Notes under the pieces: model-generated
Told to the model about the DNA's origin: nothing
The model's input: the letters and a program-made list of their open reading frames with translations, nothing else
Databases searched by the model: none
Made by a program: the position numbers and the translations under genes
Assembly: GCA_914767715.1 (NCBI GenBank)
Contig: OU612066.1
Coordinates: 12,965,001-13,029,000, forward strand
Length of the DNA stretch: 64,000 nucleotides
Reading direction: 5' to 3'
Origin: Membranipora membranacea
Lineage: Eukaryota > Bryozoa > Gymnolaemata > Cheilostomatida > Membraniporidae
Shown: piece after piece, positions 1 through 11,949 of the stretch
Position numbering within the stretch: position 1 is the first letter of the stretch
Layout: each line of letters starts with the position of its first letter

Positions 1-240
1 ATTGACAAGCAACACCATTGGATAATGAGTGTAATGTCACGCCTAGTTACGCCTATTTTAGTCCAGTCCACGTGGCATTTGAGGTTTGCAGAAATCGAGC
101 TTGCATGTTTCAAGTGTTTTCTCAAGTGCTCAAGTGTGTTATGCAAGAAATCAAGCAACACCTGTGCCCTTGCAGCTTTGCAGCTGACTGCAATGTTTAT
201 GTGATGTTGAAAGGATGCGACCTGCTATTCCACTGTATAA
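1..240. repeat. Dispersed repeat fragment, non-coding
   Basis: No credible coding region is visible. The stretch around 60-160 resembles 38225-38290: both contain a 'cagtccacgt' word followed by a 'ctcaagtg-tcaagtgtgttat-aagaaat' string, with a gap between the two words in the second copy. This suggests a dispersed repeat family flanking the duplicated region. The family is not identified. Confidence 0.35.
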
Positions 241-467
241 CAGGGCCGTAGATTAGAAAAAACGGTAGGGGAGGCAAGGTCCGAGGCGAGTCCAATGCAT
301 CACCAGTAACCTCCTCCCCGAGAAACTTAAGCCATGTAATAAGCAACTGGAAATCCCAGAGGAGCTGATTCTGACATGGATTATTGAATTAGAGTGTTTT
401 TAGGCCACTGTATTTAGCTATCTAGGGGAGGCAGTGCCTTTCTGCCTCACCTATAACTACGGCCCTG
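241..467. mobile_element. Short inverted-repeat DNA transposon (hAT-like MITE)
   Basis: The left end reads cagggccgtag and the right end is its reverse complement ctacggccctg, giving matched terminal inverted repeats on a 227-bp non-coding element. G- and C-rich subterminal tracts (ggggaggcaagg on the left, ctgcctcacc on the right) extend the inverted similarity. Termini of the CAGGGCCGTAG type are familiar from hAT-class non-autonomous elements. The flanks (ctgtataa and tacaataa) agree at only four of eight positions, so an 8-bp target duplication is at best decayed. It lies just outside the left limit of duplication block 1. Confidence 0.65.
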
Positions 468-2424
468 TACAATAAATAGTGTAAGCTAATTCTAACTATC
501 GTAAAGGTATAATTGTAATAATCTTTGACACAATGATAATCAAAACAATCTTGCAGAAATGAAAGTGAATTAGAGAGATGCTGCTGCATTACCCTCCTCC
601 AGAAAAAAACTTGTTACGGAAAAATTTGCGGTACAAATTTTTAATGGTATGCGTTACATTAGAGTCCTATGGGAAGATGAAGATAAATGCAAAAGACGGA
701 GGATGTCCGTGGTAAAGTGAACATCCGAAGGGAAGTCATTTCGACTGTGGTGTGAAAGTGTGTGATAATCCGGCCATAGCAAACCTCCGGTCGATTGTGA
801 GTTTTGCCGAAAAGGTCACTTTGTTTGGCCAGTTGCACTCTCACCACAGAGAAAAGTTGAAACGCACTTTCTCGCATTGTTCAAAATTTTGGTGTACAAT
901 ATATTCATTATGGTCGCATCTGAAACTCAGGAAATTTCTAGTTGTTGCTCTATTGCGACAGATGGGAATTCCCCACTACATGTAACATTCATGGAAAAGA
1001 CAGGTCAAAAAAAAGGTTGCATACAGATTGTTGCGGCTAATTGGTATACTCCCAAAAAAAATAGCCAATCTCGAGAAAAAAGTTCGGTGATGCATGCCCT
1101 AATCCTCTATATGTCCGGTATACATGGATGACAATGTGCGACAACCAAAACGACTAGCCCTAAACCCAATGAACTTTTTCAGGACCACCAATTATAAATG
1201 AAGTGATTGTTTATTTATGTCACGTCATAAAAAAAATTAGTAATAATGAATTGTTGCTGACAATAAAAGTATATATATTGTTTTGTTCACAATATACACT
1301 AATACATGACATCATCATACTCATGTTTACACAAATTCTTCATACTTTGTCATACTAATCTCTTAGATGAGATAAATAGAGTTTTGGTCATTACAACCCT
1401 CACAAACTCCCAAAATGATCGATAAGAATAGTGTTTATTTGTGGCCGCTTGTCTGCAACATCAATGAAAAATACTGTATTCAACAGTGCCCTTGGATAAA
1501 GCCCATATAGCTATTTTATCCCATCACATGTAAACTTGATTGTAGGATTTTAATAGCATATAATTGCCAATTAATGACGTCAACCGTAACTAGGCACTTG
1601 AAAAAATTCTAGGCACTATATAAATCTGTCAATCGTATTTCAAAATCGACCAATAAGAACCAGTAAAATGTGGGGCGGGTAATTTGAAATCTCTGCGGCT
1701 GTGCAATTTTTAGTCAAAGCTGATGCATTTTCACCACTTTCTAAGGAGATTTTTGGAATAAGATTTATATTGGGATGTGTGTATGAAAAATCTGCATCAA
1801 CCCATGCAATTTTCATATCAATAAAGCCAAGACAGCTCATCATATTCCCAAAAAAGCAGGAGGAATTTGAATGCTGCTAACCCCATTTGAATTTGATATG
1901 GCTGGGTGATCGCTTTACATTGACTTGCCCTTATATACCGGTCGAGCCACTTTAAGAGTGCTAGTGCCAAAATTCATCTTGATTCACAGTTGAGTTCTGA
2001 GAATTTTTTGGTTGGTGATGGCACTACAGTTCATAAACCCTGAAAACCTTAATTTGTTGTTGTGTTTAATCCATGTATATTCACAGGTTAGTTGAGGTAT
2101 TTTTCATAGGCAGTGGCTCTATCCAACTTACAGCAAATAATTAATTCCGACAATTACAGCTACAATGATTAACTCCTAGCGAAGAATCCACAATACCTCA
2201 GACAGCCCAAATTTGATTTAATTGTGTGATAATCAAAATAAACCTGAATATTAAACACTCTTGGTAGCTAAAGACAATGCAGCCATATTTTACTATGTAA
2301 CCTTTATCAACTCTGGCAATGGTGCAGCTCCTTTTAATACTCTAGTAAGTGGTTGACAGTATAATTATGAAGGTATATCATCATGTCGTATATGTTATAT
2401 TGATGACTAGGATATCATCATGTC
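468..2424. other. Intergenic stretch, no supported gene
   Basis: Short open frames near 750-1130 have a counterpart in block 2. An 8-bp deletion there (the 'aaagtgtg' step near 755) and the lack of any recognisable domain argue against coding. The segment 1560-1954 belongs to a repeat family also seen at 38340-38750 and 45750-46154, listed separately. Nothing else is recognised. Confidence 0.5.
1850..1954 (+). promoter_or_regulatory. Strongly conserved ~105-bp TATA-containing block, copy 1
   Basis: The block runs from 'aaaaagcaggaggaatttg' to 'ccggtcgagccactttaa' and contains a TATATA core at about 1932. It is nearly identical to 38646-38750 and 46047-46154, although the sequence upstream of the 38-kb copy is clearly diverged from this one. 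The TATA core and the conservation suggest a promoter module or a transposon end. No gene is recognised directly downstream here. Confidence 0.35.
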
Positions 2425-2468
2425 CAGTGGCGTATATTAGCACTCACGGCCCACGGAATTCCGTGAGT

Positions 2469-2520
2469 GGCTGAATAGCTCAGTGTGTAGAGCGGCGGCG
2501 GGCTCGGGGATAAACTTCTC
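2469..2520 (+). other. tRNA-like box A segment inside the hAT element
   Basis: The string tagctcagtgtgtagagcg resembles the D-arm and box A of a tRNA. No matching box B follows at tRNA spacing, so this is not a working tRNA gene. It is likely a tRNA-derived remnant carried by the transposon. Confidence 0.35.
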
Positions 2521-5500
2521 GGTGAGAGTGGTGAAAAGGGGGAGGAGAAAAGAGAAAAAAGGGAGGGGCAAAGGAAAAAAATAAGAACAAGTTGTTCTCT
2601 CATTTTACGTGTCATGACAACTTCTGGGTTATTTTATAGTTTTTTTTATAGTTATAAAAGATAACCTTGCGCATAGAGAGAGGTATACAACGAGCAATAG
2701 AAACGCTTTTTCAATTTGCAGATGAGGATTAATTGCCTTATGAGTCATCTAAACAATTGATTTTTACATGGCTGGCAAAGAAATTCTTAGCAGTGAACTA
2801 TTTGACCAGGTTGTTAATGACTTGATAGTCGCCAATAAAGGTTAGCTACGGCCCGCAACACTTTTTGTTCATCATTTTATATAGAGTAATCCTGTGTGTT
2901 AGCTAGTAATGTCCATTTAGATACCTATGCTGCGACTTAATCAGCGATATAACAGAAACGGTATTATTTGCCAATTCAAGGAAAGAGTTTTATTTTGCGA
3001 AAGGTATGGGTACAAAGCTTGTAAGATAGGTTATATTGTATTTAATAAGATACAAATTTAAGCAGATGATTTCTCAAAATTAAAACTATAGCACCTCGAT
3101 GTTGACCTCAATGTCCTCAACAAAAAAATTAATCCTTTTATTCAGCCTGTTGCTACTAAAACATGAGAGTCAAGTAAAAAAAACACTAGAATATATCAAG
3201 CACAGCGCTGTGTACAGGTCAGAAGACAGTCATAGGAAAATCCTTAGTAGGTATTTACATAATATGTATGTCGACGTCATGTTGACCTTACAATACCTCA
3301 TTGCACGCTGAATGCAGAACTTGAGGCTAATATTAAGATGGTTGAGACTGCAGCTCAGCTCGTATGGCCGTACGAATGCGGACAAGATTTGTTGAAGTGT
3401 TCTTTGCAGCAGGTGATGAGTTGGCAGCGTGCAGTCAACATATGAGATATGACAGCGTGGCAGTCTGGATCTGTGCAGCAAGACTCTCACTACACCTGCA
3501 AGAGGAGAATGTTTATATTATGCAATAAGGGCAATGTGAAAGTATCTGATCGAACAAAAGATGCTTTTTCCAATGTATCACATCGGCAAAATTGTCTTTT
3601 GTCTGATCAGATGTGATCCTGTCAGGTTTGGTAGTTTTTGCATGAGCTTTGCGATTTTACGTTGTGATTGCACAAATGAATTGAATCAGCTGCTGTGATG
3701 GTTGCCTCAGTGCCACGTTAGAATGAAAACTATTCAAAGTGTCTAAACATCTAGCATTGACTAGTACCGTAGAGGAGTAAATATTTTCTTGAATTAAATT
3801 TAGCTAGATGAGTTAATGTTAGCTAGTACTCAATTCTAGCTAATTTGAGCTTATTCAAGTAGCCTATGTGCGGAAAGGCGCACTTCTCCTACTCTTCTAA
3901 GGTATGATGTAGTTCCTCAGAACAAACACTAATAAACTTTGGGCCTACTTTGCTTTAAGAAAACAACATACCATCTGCAAAGAGTTGATGGATGTTAACA
4001 GGTCATGTAACAGAGTAGACATCAAATTCTTCACCGCCTAAGTGATCCTATCGTTCCTTGCATCATCAAGGAAACTAGATATAAACAGAAAGCAAACACC
4101 AGTTAATTATTCAGTATATTGTCCTTTCGTTTGTACAACGCTAAATAAATCCATGACCTCTCTGCCCAAAATATTAAGCCGCATTTACACATGAGGTTGA
4201 AATGGTCAAATATTACTATGTCATGAGTGTCAGCGGAAAAGACTTAACCAGAGAGATGGATCATAGAAGAGAATAATAATTGCGTGCATCCACCTTGTCG
4301 CCAATAAGCCATAATTTGCATATAATATTGATTATGTCATTGTCTCACGATCGGCAAGATGACATACCAATTACCTGTATTAGATGAGGCTTGTAACAAT
4401 TAAGGTTAGGGTGTTATAATCTCAAGCCAATCTGTGGCCATGTAGGCTTGCTAGACTAGTCACAAGACATAGGGCTTCCTGTTACCAATTCAACTGACAA
4501 AAACACTGGTAATGCATATTATACATCTGATTAGGCTTAGGCTACTTACGCTTAGCGGAGGGTGCTATCTTCTCTAGATCAGTCATTTCTGCATTGAACC
4601 ATGTCTTCCTCTGAATAGCATCCGGGTCTTCAACTTAACTGCTGGCAGCCTTGACCCAAAAAGTACATCCAGAAATAAGGATTGTGTACCTACAAGATCA
4701 TACAATGTAAATCTGAGCATGAGAAAGATTACGTAAATACTCAACTGATCGCTGGATCAGGAGCTCTTTCAATGAGAATGAGCACTAACTACGCTAGTCA
4801 ACATGTTGCCATCACTTCGCTTTAATCCTTTACTGTCCTTCAGTTCCATAGACAGGGCTGACTGAGGTAACTCAGTCCACCAGCAAGGAATCAATCAATC
4901 AATTATTGGAGATAAAAACTAAGCTACTACCCACCTAAGTAACCTGTCTTGACAAGCTTGTCAAAGATTGACAAAGCTTGTCAAGACAGGCTACCACCTA
5001 AGCAGCTATCCATCCCTTTAACTCCTTGCTAAGAGTAAGTGTACTCGACTTTTATGACTAGTACTAACTACTCTAGTAAAAAAATACTCACATCATCATC
5101 TTTCTTTGGTTCAAAACTAACCAGTCTTCTTCTCATCATCAGGCCAGATGTTTTTATACAGTCCAGTCCTGTCAGTCTTCAACCAACTCATATAAGTAAA
5201 ACATACAGCTAAGCTTATTTTGCTTCATCATAAAAAGAGTATAAGGAATTTGTCCAGTGCTTGCTTGTACGCTTTCAGTCTCTACTCTCTTGTCAAAACC
5301 ACTCGGTTTGCTTCATAATAGTTGAGCAGGAATGTAATTTGGAGGATAGTGAGGGATTTATGTAGTTTTCAATAACAATTCAACTTGAAAAATTGTTTTA
5401 ATAATTTACAATTCATGTTTTATTGGAAATTTTGAGAATTGAGAACAAATAAAAATTGAGAAAATGCGAGACAATGTATTGAAGGGATATATTTTCTCAA

Positions 5501-5589
5501 TTTTTAGATAGTAGAGTTGTCTACTCTGGCAGGATTCTCAATTTTCTCAATTATTCTCAATTTTAGGTGAAAGTATAGTGGATCTCTGG

Positions 5590-5650
5590 GCGGCCTTATA
5601 ATCACTGTTAATCAGATTGTTGTGGGTTCGAATCCCATCAAGGACAGTTT
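5590..5650 (+). other. tRNA-like box B segment inside the hAT element
   Basis: The string gtgggttcgaatcccat forms a T-arm-like hairpin with a canonical box B. Upstream sequence lacks a good box A and acceptor pairing is absent, so this is a decayed tRNA-derived module and not a tRNA gene. The counterpart in the related small element at 40140-40215 (minus strand) still has both boxes. Confidence 0.45.
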
Positions 5651-6343
5651 TTTTCAAATGGGTGCTTTATAACTGGAGCGTTTTTACCGTAATCTTCTAC
5701 TGCTATTGAGTTGTTTTCTGAAAGTACCCAACAGCTCAGTGTGCTATTGAAATACCTCTCTGCTTGCACTATTTTGCTACCGATATGCAAAAATTTCCGT
5801 TATAATTAGGGTTGAGATATCATATCTAATATAAGCAAATCTTTTCTACCAAAATAAGACAATAGTCACATTGGTTTGCTGAGCTGTTGAGTGTAGCTGA
5901 ATGTAAGTACACACATTGTTATATATAGTTGACGTTGAGTATTGATTAAAAAAGCAGTCAATAATTCATTGATCCTTGTTATCAGGGCTAATTATTGATT
6001 TTACTACAGCCAACATAATGGTAGGTATCAACAGTACCCACTATCAGATTTCAAAGTTGGATATAACCCTGAGAACGACAAGTTTGAGCACACAAAAACT
6101 TGCCCCAGTCACCCCCCCTGTGCAAAATGACAGAGCTAGACCAAACAGTATGAAGCCTATGAAGCCTGCATCATAAACATCTAATGAGTTTTGTAGTAAT
6201 CACCAAACACATTGTACATAACATCTTTTCTAAGTTATGAGCTGTGGCCTACGGCGTGTGGATCGAGCTGCGCCCGATTATTATGCTCGTCTCTGAAAAG
6301 TCAGTGAGTGAAATTTTTTAGAATATACGCCCCTGATCATGTC

Positions 6344-6991
6344 ATATATGTTATATTGATGACTAGGATACTCATGGACGGTATTAACTTTAGGACATCA
6401 GATTGTTGTTGTATTTCAGGAACCAAGCTATTGTACAAACTCAATTAGACCAAAGAGTTTAAATCGCTTTCGTTTGTTTCTTGTATAGTCTAATTTGAGA
6501 GGTAAAGAGAATTTTAGACCAAGGATGAAGGGTCACACAACATACTGAAGGTCTTTGGTTCACCTGCAAGTGACATTAATGCTTCATCCCGTTTGGCTGC
6601 ACCTTCTCAGTATAGAGGGGTGCAGCCAACACCCTAAACTTTGAGCTTCATATATTTGAAAATTTCTGTTATGTTTTGTGAAGATGAGACAAGCCGCATC
6701 GTTTGAATTTTATTGACTCTTCTGTTATATTATTTTATCAGGATTAAAAGAACGCATAGTTACATGTTACATAATATGTTTTTTTTTATTAAAATAAGAT
6801 AAAAGTGTAAGCTCTCATATACAAAGTATAGAAAAAGATGATGTTAAACTTTAAAAATACACTCTCAACAATTATTTCCGAGCTGAAGAGATGTAATTAT
6901 ATTATGAAAGAGAAAACTTAACTTATACACAAAACTTATCCCTGTGACCATATAGACAACATAAATTTACCTGCAGCGAATCTTGGGTGAT
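6344..6991. other. Intergenic stretch, no supported gene
   Basis: This segment is collinear with block 2 (about 46624-47270). I see no coding exon with flanking splice sites and no repeat structure. It may include 3' untranslated sequence of the minus-strand LDLa gene. Confidence 0.4.
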
Positions 6992-9900
6992 TTAAAACAT
7001 ACCAGGTATCCAGTAGTGCCAACCTGTAAATAAACAAAAACAGTGTTATATGATCACACGTACATGCAGATACTGGCATATGAGGGTCGAATAAACAACT
7101 AATGACTCAGAGGTAAATCATTGTCTGATAGTTGTAGCTACTACCTCTGCGAGTGTGTGTGTGGTTTTTGTTTTCATTATCAATTGGACTGATCAATTGA
7201 AGACGTAGTGGGTTAATGGCCAGCTAAGGTTATTCGGACTTCTGTGCCTAAATGAGTTGCAGAACATGAAAGTTATGTGGGTAAGGAGTTTGTATCTACG
7301 GTAAGAAATCTTGTTGTGGTTCATCAGCTCACAGTTGCCTCCTCAAAAAGATTATGTCAAGCTGCCAAGGACCCAAACAGTGAGCAAAAGACAGTCACAA
7401 ACACAGGGGGAAAATTGGTACAAACACAGAGCACAAAAGCAAAACCAACAGCCGTTGGTGTACATAAGGATATGACTAGAATATTAGGAAAAAAACGAAA
7501 CTTCCACTGCGGGACAATCTTAAGCCATTTAGGATATATATATATGACACTAGTTGCCTTCCAGGGTTGGAATAATATCAATTAAGTCAATGAATTGATA
7601 TATTTTTTTTGCCAATGAAAGAGGGTTTAATCCCATCAGACTGTTCTTTTAACTTCTGTTTGTTGGAAGGGAAGTTAAAATATTAGGGTTATTATATTGG
7701 TCTTTTCAGAACCTTAGCTTATAGATAATGAGTAACATTTGGTAAGGAAAATCTCCTTCCAAGGTGTGATGGTTATCTAAGTTATAAACCCCATGGTTTC
7801 TGTGAGAGTCTCAATATAATCTTATCTTATCTAAGTCAAAGTCAAGATACAAGTCGGGTTGTTTAAAGTAATGTACTTTTGTTACCTCGGTTAATTTGTA
7901 CTTACATTCTTGTTCATCATCCCCACCATCACAGTCTGTCTGTTTGTCACATCTCCATTTATCTGGGATACACTTAGCAGCAAATGAGTTCTCAGGATTT
8001 TCTCGATCATACTTAAGTGGACAGTAGAACTCATCATCCTCACAATTTTCTGAGCCATTGTTGTTGAGTTGTTCATAGATGGAAGATATATTGTCTGCAA
8101 ATAAAACAACATCTTGATTAGTGTTTACTTTACTGTTCAGTGTAACTTCTGTTACAAACAAACTTCAAAAGGCAATTATACGTATATTTGTTGGTTTAGA
8201 TTTGTTAAAGTTTTCCTTGTGAATGAAAAACTTACCGCTGGAGTCAGTAGCAATATATGTACTGTTTTCCTCAGGTAAACAGTCAAGTTCATCTTCCTTT
8301 GCCATGCCGCAATCACTTATTCCGTCACACACCCATCTACTGGGGATACATACTCCACTATTACACTGGAATTTCCCATTTTGACAATATGATCCCTCAT
8401 CAACAGTCCCATCTACAAAAATATCAAGTGATTGAATAAAAAGTTTTTATTACGTCCTCAATAAATATCAAAATCTGACATAATACATTTTATATTATAC
8501 TTTGTTGCCTAGCTTGTCTGAGTTACACATTAGGTTATCTGATAAATTTTTGCTAAAAAACGCACAAGGCAATTGAGGTTAAAGCTATAGTTGCGCCTCC
8601 CCATATTTGGTATCATTTCGAAGGTCTCCGACTTATTAAGAGCACCATGGCAACCTCTTAGGTAGCCTTACAGACAGAACTCGTTACCCAAAAGTTAAAT
8701 GAAGGGTGTCTACATGAAGAATACAAATATTTATTAATTTTTGAAGGTTGAAACTTACAACCGGATGTCACATCATCGCACCCTGCCTCATCTTCACCAC
8801 CAGAACAGTCCTCATCTCCATCACAAACCCATGTGCTATATGGTAAACAGTCCCCATCAGTGCATGTGTAACCGTCACAAGAAGCTGTATAACACACAAA
8901 ACCTTCTTTGCCTTTCTTCTTATATAGACCACAAACCACAAAATGTACTGTCGTTGAGAAATGTTTAAAACAGTTTAAGCAGCCTTTCATATTTATGCCC
9001 AGAGTACTACAACCATTACATTGACCTAGTAGGCGTTGTTGTGCCTCTCACCTAAGCAGTGGCAACTTCTTAATTTTCTAAATCTTAATTTTATCAAACG
9101 AAATACAGCAATAAATTCGTAGGCTTGAGGTGTTTAAAATAGAAACATGTAGTACTGGTTTGTATAGCTTACTAGAAAATGTTGTGGTTGTTGTTGATGG
9201 TTCAGTAGTTGGATAGTAAGATGTTGTAGATGTAGTTGATGTTTCTGTAAATGATGAAGACCCAGAAGCTGTCAAAAAGAAGTTGATCAAAAATAATTAT
9301 TAACAAAGAGAGCCATAAAAGGTTGTTAGATTTTGATGAACATTGCGTGATTTACGATGATGAGATCCAATGATTGTATATGATCCGGTTTTTTCACACT
9401 TCACCTTCTTGTCTAATAACTTACAGTCACACACCAATTCATCTTCGCCATCTTCACAATCATTCATATTATCGCACAATGAATGGTACGGAATGCACCC
9501 TCCGTTAGAACATGTGTATTCATCACATCCCACTATGTATAAAAGAGGAAACATTATGTCATTATGGTTTCTCTAAACCCATGTATATAATTAGAATGTG
9601 TAGGCCTACATCACGCCAGAGCATCATAAATTGGTAATTTGAATAAAACGAGAATTCTTTTCCAACCTCAAACACTCAATGTGAATGGATCGAGGAAGGT
9701 GCATATACATTAAACTTATATGTTGAAGCTTCAACTGGATTCATTGGACTGAAGGAAAAAAGTAAATGTGTACATGCTGTCAGCAAAATGTTTTATGTGT
9801 CATTCAATTACAAGAAAATAGTTGTGATGATAAACGACTAGTGATAACATAATCATACGCAGCCTTTTCTGTGGTCACGACATGCAGTTGAAACTATGCA

Positions 9901-10065
9901 TTTTAGTTGGTTTCTTACTTTCAGTAGTTGTTGAAGCTGTTGATGTAGACTCTGTTGATGTTGAAGATGACATGAAAAATGGTCCACTCATTGTTGGGTT
10001 GATGAATGATATCTCAGTAAGTGGTACGTCAGTTGTCGATTCTATCTCTGAGGATGGAGAAGCAT
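6992..10065 (-). CDS. LDL-receptor class A repeat protein, 5' end not found
   Basis: Seven exons on the minus strand chain in one phase (every intron is phase 1): 10065-9919, 9532-9425, 9268-9173, 8884-8759, 8412-8236, 8094-7906 and 7023-6992. Four encode LDLa modules with six-cysteine spacing and acidic calcium-binding tails: [26 protein letters not shown], a variant ending KEDELDC, and [13 protein letters not shown]. Exons 10065-9919 and 9268-9173 encode Ser/Thr-rich linkers, probably O-glycosylated. The last exon supplies the closing cysteine (t|gt) and a nine-residue tail before TAA; its acceptor is good, but the assignment is tentative. LDLa modules bind ligands outside the cell, so a secreted or membrane-attached protein is inferred, but neither signal peptide nor membrane span was found. 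A weak candidate first exon is 10598-10556, with 14 codons and a GTAAGT donor in the right phase. Confidence 0.75.
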
Positions 10066-10553
10066 CTGTCATGATACGAAATTTTATGACTGATAGAATG
10101 AATATATATATAAGTATAGGCCCCATATATATAAATCAGTTTTATTTGGAGATCAATTCAGTTGGACACATGAAACCATGCTCAAACAAAACTGAATTTT
10201 AAAAAAGTCAAGCCAATTTGCTAAACATATTATTGTATACAAGGGCTGATCTATTGAAAGTTTGTTTGTCTGTTATAAAGTGGTGGTGGCAGGGGTGATT
10301 GTCGTAGAGTGATTGAGTTTATTGACTTGTATAATGTAGTCGATAACAAAAACACCCAAATACTATATGAAACCGACTGCCTTCAATTGAGCATGGTTTT
10401 TCCAAACAATAGCAATATTGTTAAGGTTTCAAGTGGAAAACACAGTGAAAGATGGGTTATCCTGCACTGCATTAAGAACAATTAATGGGTATGGTTAATT
10501 TTGCTTTCTTTAAAGGCAGCAATTAGTCACAACTTCGAGAATATGACCCACTT
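10066..10553. other. Upstream region of the LDLa gene, no feature recognised
   Basis: This segment lies between the first confident LDLa exon and the satellite array. I found no clear exon, repeat or promoter motif. It is absent from block 2, where the sequence jumps from the equivalent of 10072 to about 15199. Confidence 0.35.
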
Positions 10554-11740
10554 ACGCTGACTTGAAATCTCAAAAATTATACCAAGGGTGAGTATCATGG
10601 TTTTTTTTCGCCAAGGACAAAAAATAGATTCGCTTCAAACCAGCCTCATAAAGAGGAGCAACTCCTGCTCGTTTTAAATCTGAAATCCGTTTGGCTCTGT
10701 GGGTCTTTGTTCTCCGTCAGCGGTCGTTTTAATGAGGCTCACTTTTGCTCTAAGAAAACATGCCAAACGGCAGCATTGAAAATATGAAAATATAAATATC
10801 TTCCGGATTCTAATCAAACTCCGACCAGTTCAAGCTCTTATTGGCCTTATTCAAAATCCAGAATATGGAGATTCTAGGATAATCTGGTGGGTAATTACGC
10901 TGACTTGAAATCTCAAAAATTATACCGAGGGTGGGTATCATGGTTTTTTTTGCGCCAAGGACAAAAAATAGATTCGCTTCAAACCAGCCTCATAAAGAGG
11001 AGCAACTCCTGCTCGTCTCAAATCTGAACTCCGTTTGGCGCTGTGGGTTTTCGTTCTCCGTCAGCGTTTGTTTTGACGAGGCTCACTTTTGCTCTAAAAA
11101 AACATGGAGATCCTCGGATAATCTGGTGGGTAATTACGCTGAGTTGAAATCTCAAAAAATATACCAAGGGTGGGTATCATGGTTTTTTTTCGCCAAGGAC
11201 AAAAAATAGATTAGCTTCAAACCAACCTCATAAAGAGGAGCAACTCCTGCTCGTCTCAAATCTGAAATCCGTTTGGCTCTGTGGGTCTTTGTTCTTCGTC
11301 AGCGTTCGTTTTAACGAGGCTCACTATTGCTCTATAAAAACATGCCGAACGGCAGCATTGAAAAATTAAATCTCTGTCGGATTCTTATAAAACTCCGACC
11401 AGTTCAAGCTCTTATTGGCCTTATTCAAAATCCAGAATATGGAGATCCTCGGATAATCTGGTGGGTAATTACGCTGACTTGAAATCTCAAAAGTTATACC
11501 AAGGGTGGGTATCATGGTTTTTTTCGCCAAGGATAAAAATTTGATTCGCTTCAAACCAACCTCATAAAGAGGAGCAACTCCTGCTTGTCTCAAATCCGAA
11601 ATCGGTTTGGCTCTGTGGGTCTTTGTTCTCCGTCAGCCTTCCTTTTAACGAGGCTCACTTTTGCTCTAAAAAAACATGCCAAATGGCATCATTGAAAAAT
11701 TAAATCTCTGTCGGATTCTTATCAAACTCCGACTGATTCT
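10554..11740. repeat. Four-unit tandem satellite array
   Basis: The anchor acgctgacttgaaatctc, with small changes, recurs at 10554, 10897, 11136 and 11471. This gives unit lengths of about 343, 239 and 335 bp and a partial final unit. Unit 2 is short because it lacks the segment between the 'aaaaacatg' and 'gagatcc' words. Each unit has the same internal words (ctcataaagaggagcaactc, tctgtgggt, cgaggctcact). Open frames crossing the units on the minus strand (for example 11593-11366) follow the repeat and have no recognisable domain. The array lies between the divergent LDLa and MFSD1-A genes and is missing from block 2. Confidence 0.85.
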
Positions 11741-11949
11741 TTGCAAGGCCATGCTAGATAAAAGGTCATTCCAACTCTACACACCCATTGGTGAAATATA
11801 GACGTTTCCTGCATCCAGTAGTTGGATATGTATGAATGACCATTTTATCGACATTAACTTCCATTCTTGTTATTCTGTAGATTCCAGAGTGATGTTGTAA
11901 GAGCTGAACAAATATAACCTTAACCCGCTGCTCAACTAAGCCCTGCAAC
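11741..11949 (+). promoter_or_regulatory. 5' flank of MFSD1-like gene A
   Basis: The sequence shortly before the start codon contains 'ctgcatccagtagt' (about 11810), which recurs upstream of gene B (about 22320) and its second copy (about 57107). Weaker resemblance continues towards the start codon, including a shared 'gtgatg-t' step. The shared flank suggests the ancestral MFSD1 gene was duplicated with its promoter. I see no clear TATA box. Confidence 0.35.

Larger units (their letters stand above)
2425..6335. mobile_element. 3.9-kb hAT-type DNA transposon, non-autonomous or decayed
   Basis: The left terminus reads cagtggcgtatatt and the right terminus is the complement of caggggcgtatatt. 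The element is flanked by a perfect 8-bp direct repeat, atcatgtc, at 2417-2424 and 6336-6343. Block 2 has the empty site with a single atcatgtc (near 46616-46623). Eight-base target duplications and CAG...GGCG termini are the hAT pattern. No transposase-length frame is present: the longest open frames are under 90 codons. The right subterminal region (about 5590-6335) is homologous, in reverse, to much of the small element at 39855-40360, so both belong to one family. It lies upstream of the 3' end of the LDLa gene. Confidence 0.85.

Noticed and set aside
752-1131. Overlapping plus-strand frames that recur at 45003-45331
   Set aside because: Recurrence is explained by the segmental duplication. 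The frames differ by frame-shifting gaps between copies and have no recognisable domain or splice context.
5590-5650. Candidate functional tRNA gene
   Set aside because: Only the T-arm and box B are good; acceptor, D-arm and anticodon arms do not fold. It lies inside a transposon.
7277-7585. 102-codon plus-strand frame, also seen at 47556-47819
   Set aside because: The two copies end in different frames after small gaps, and the composition looks non-coding. Its preservation is due to the recent duplication.
9882-10202. 106-codon plus-strand frame with valine/aspartate repeats
   Set aside because: It is antisense to the Ser/Thr-rich LDLa exon at 10065-9919, which has matching phase and splice sites.
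11366-11593. 75-codon minus-strand frame
   Set aside because: It spans satellite units and varies with them; no evidence of translation or homology.
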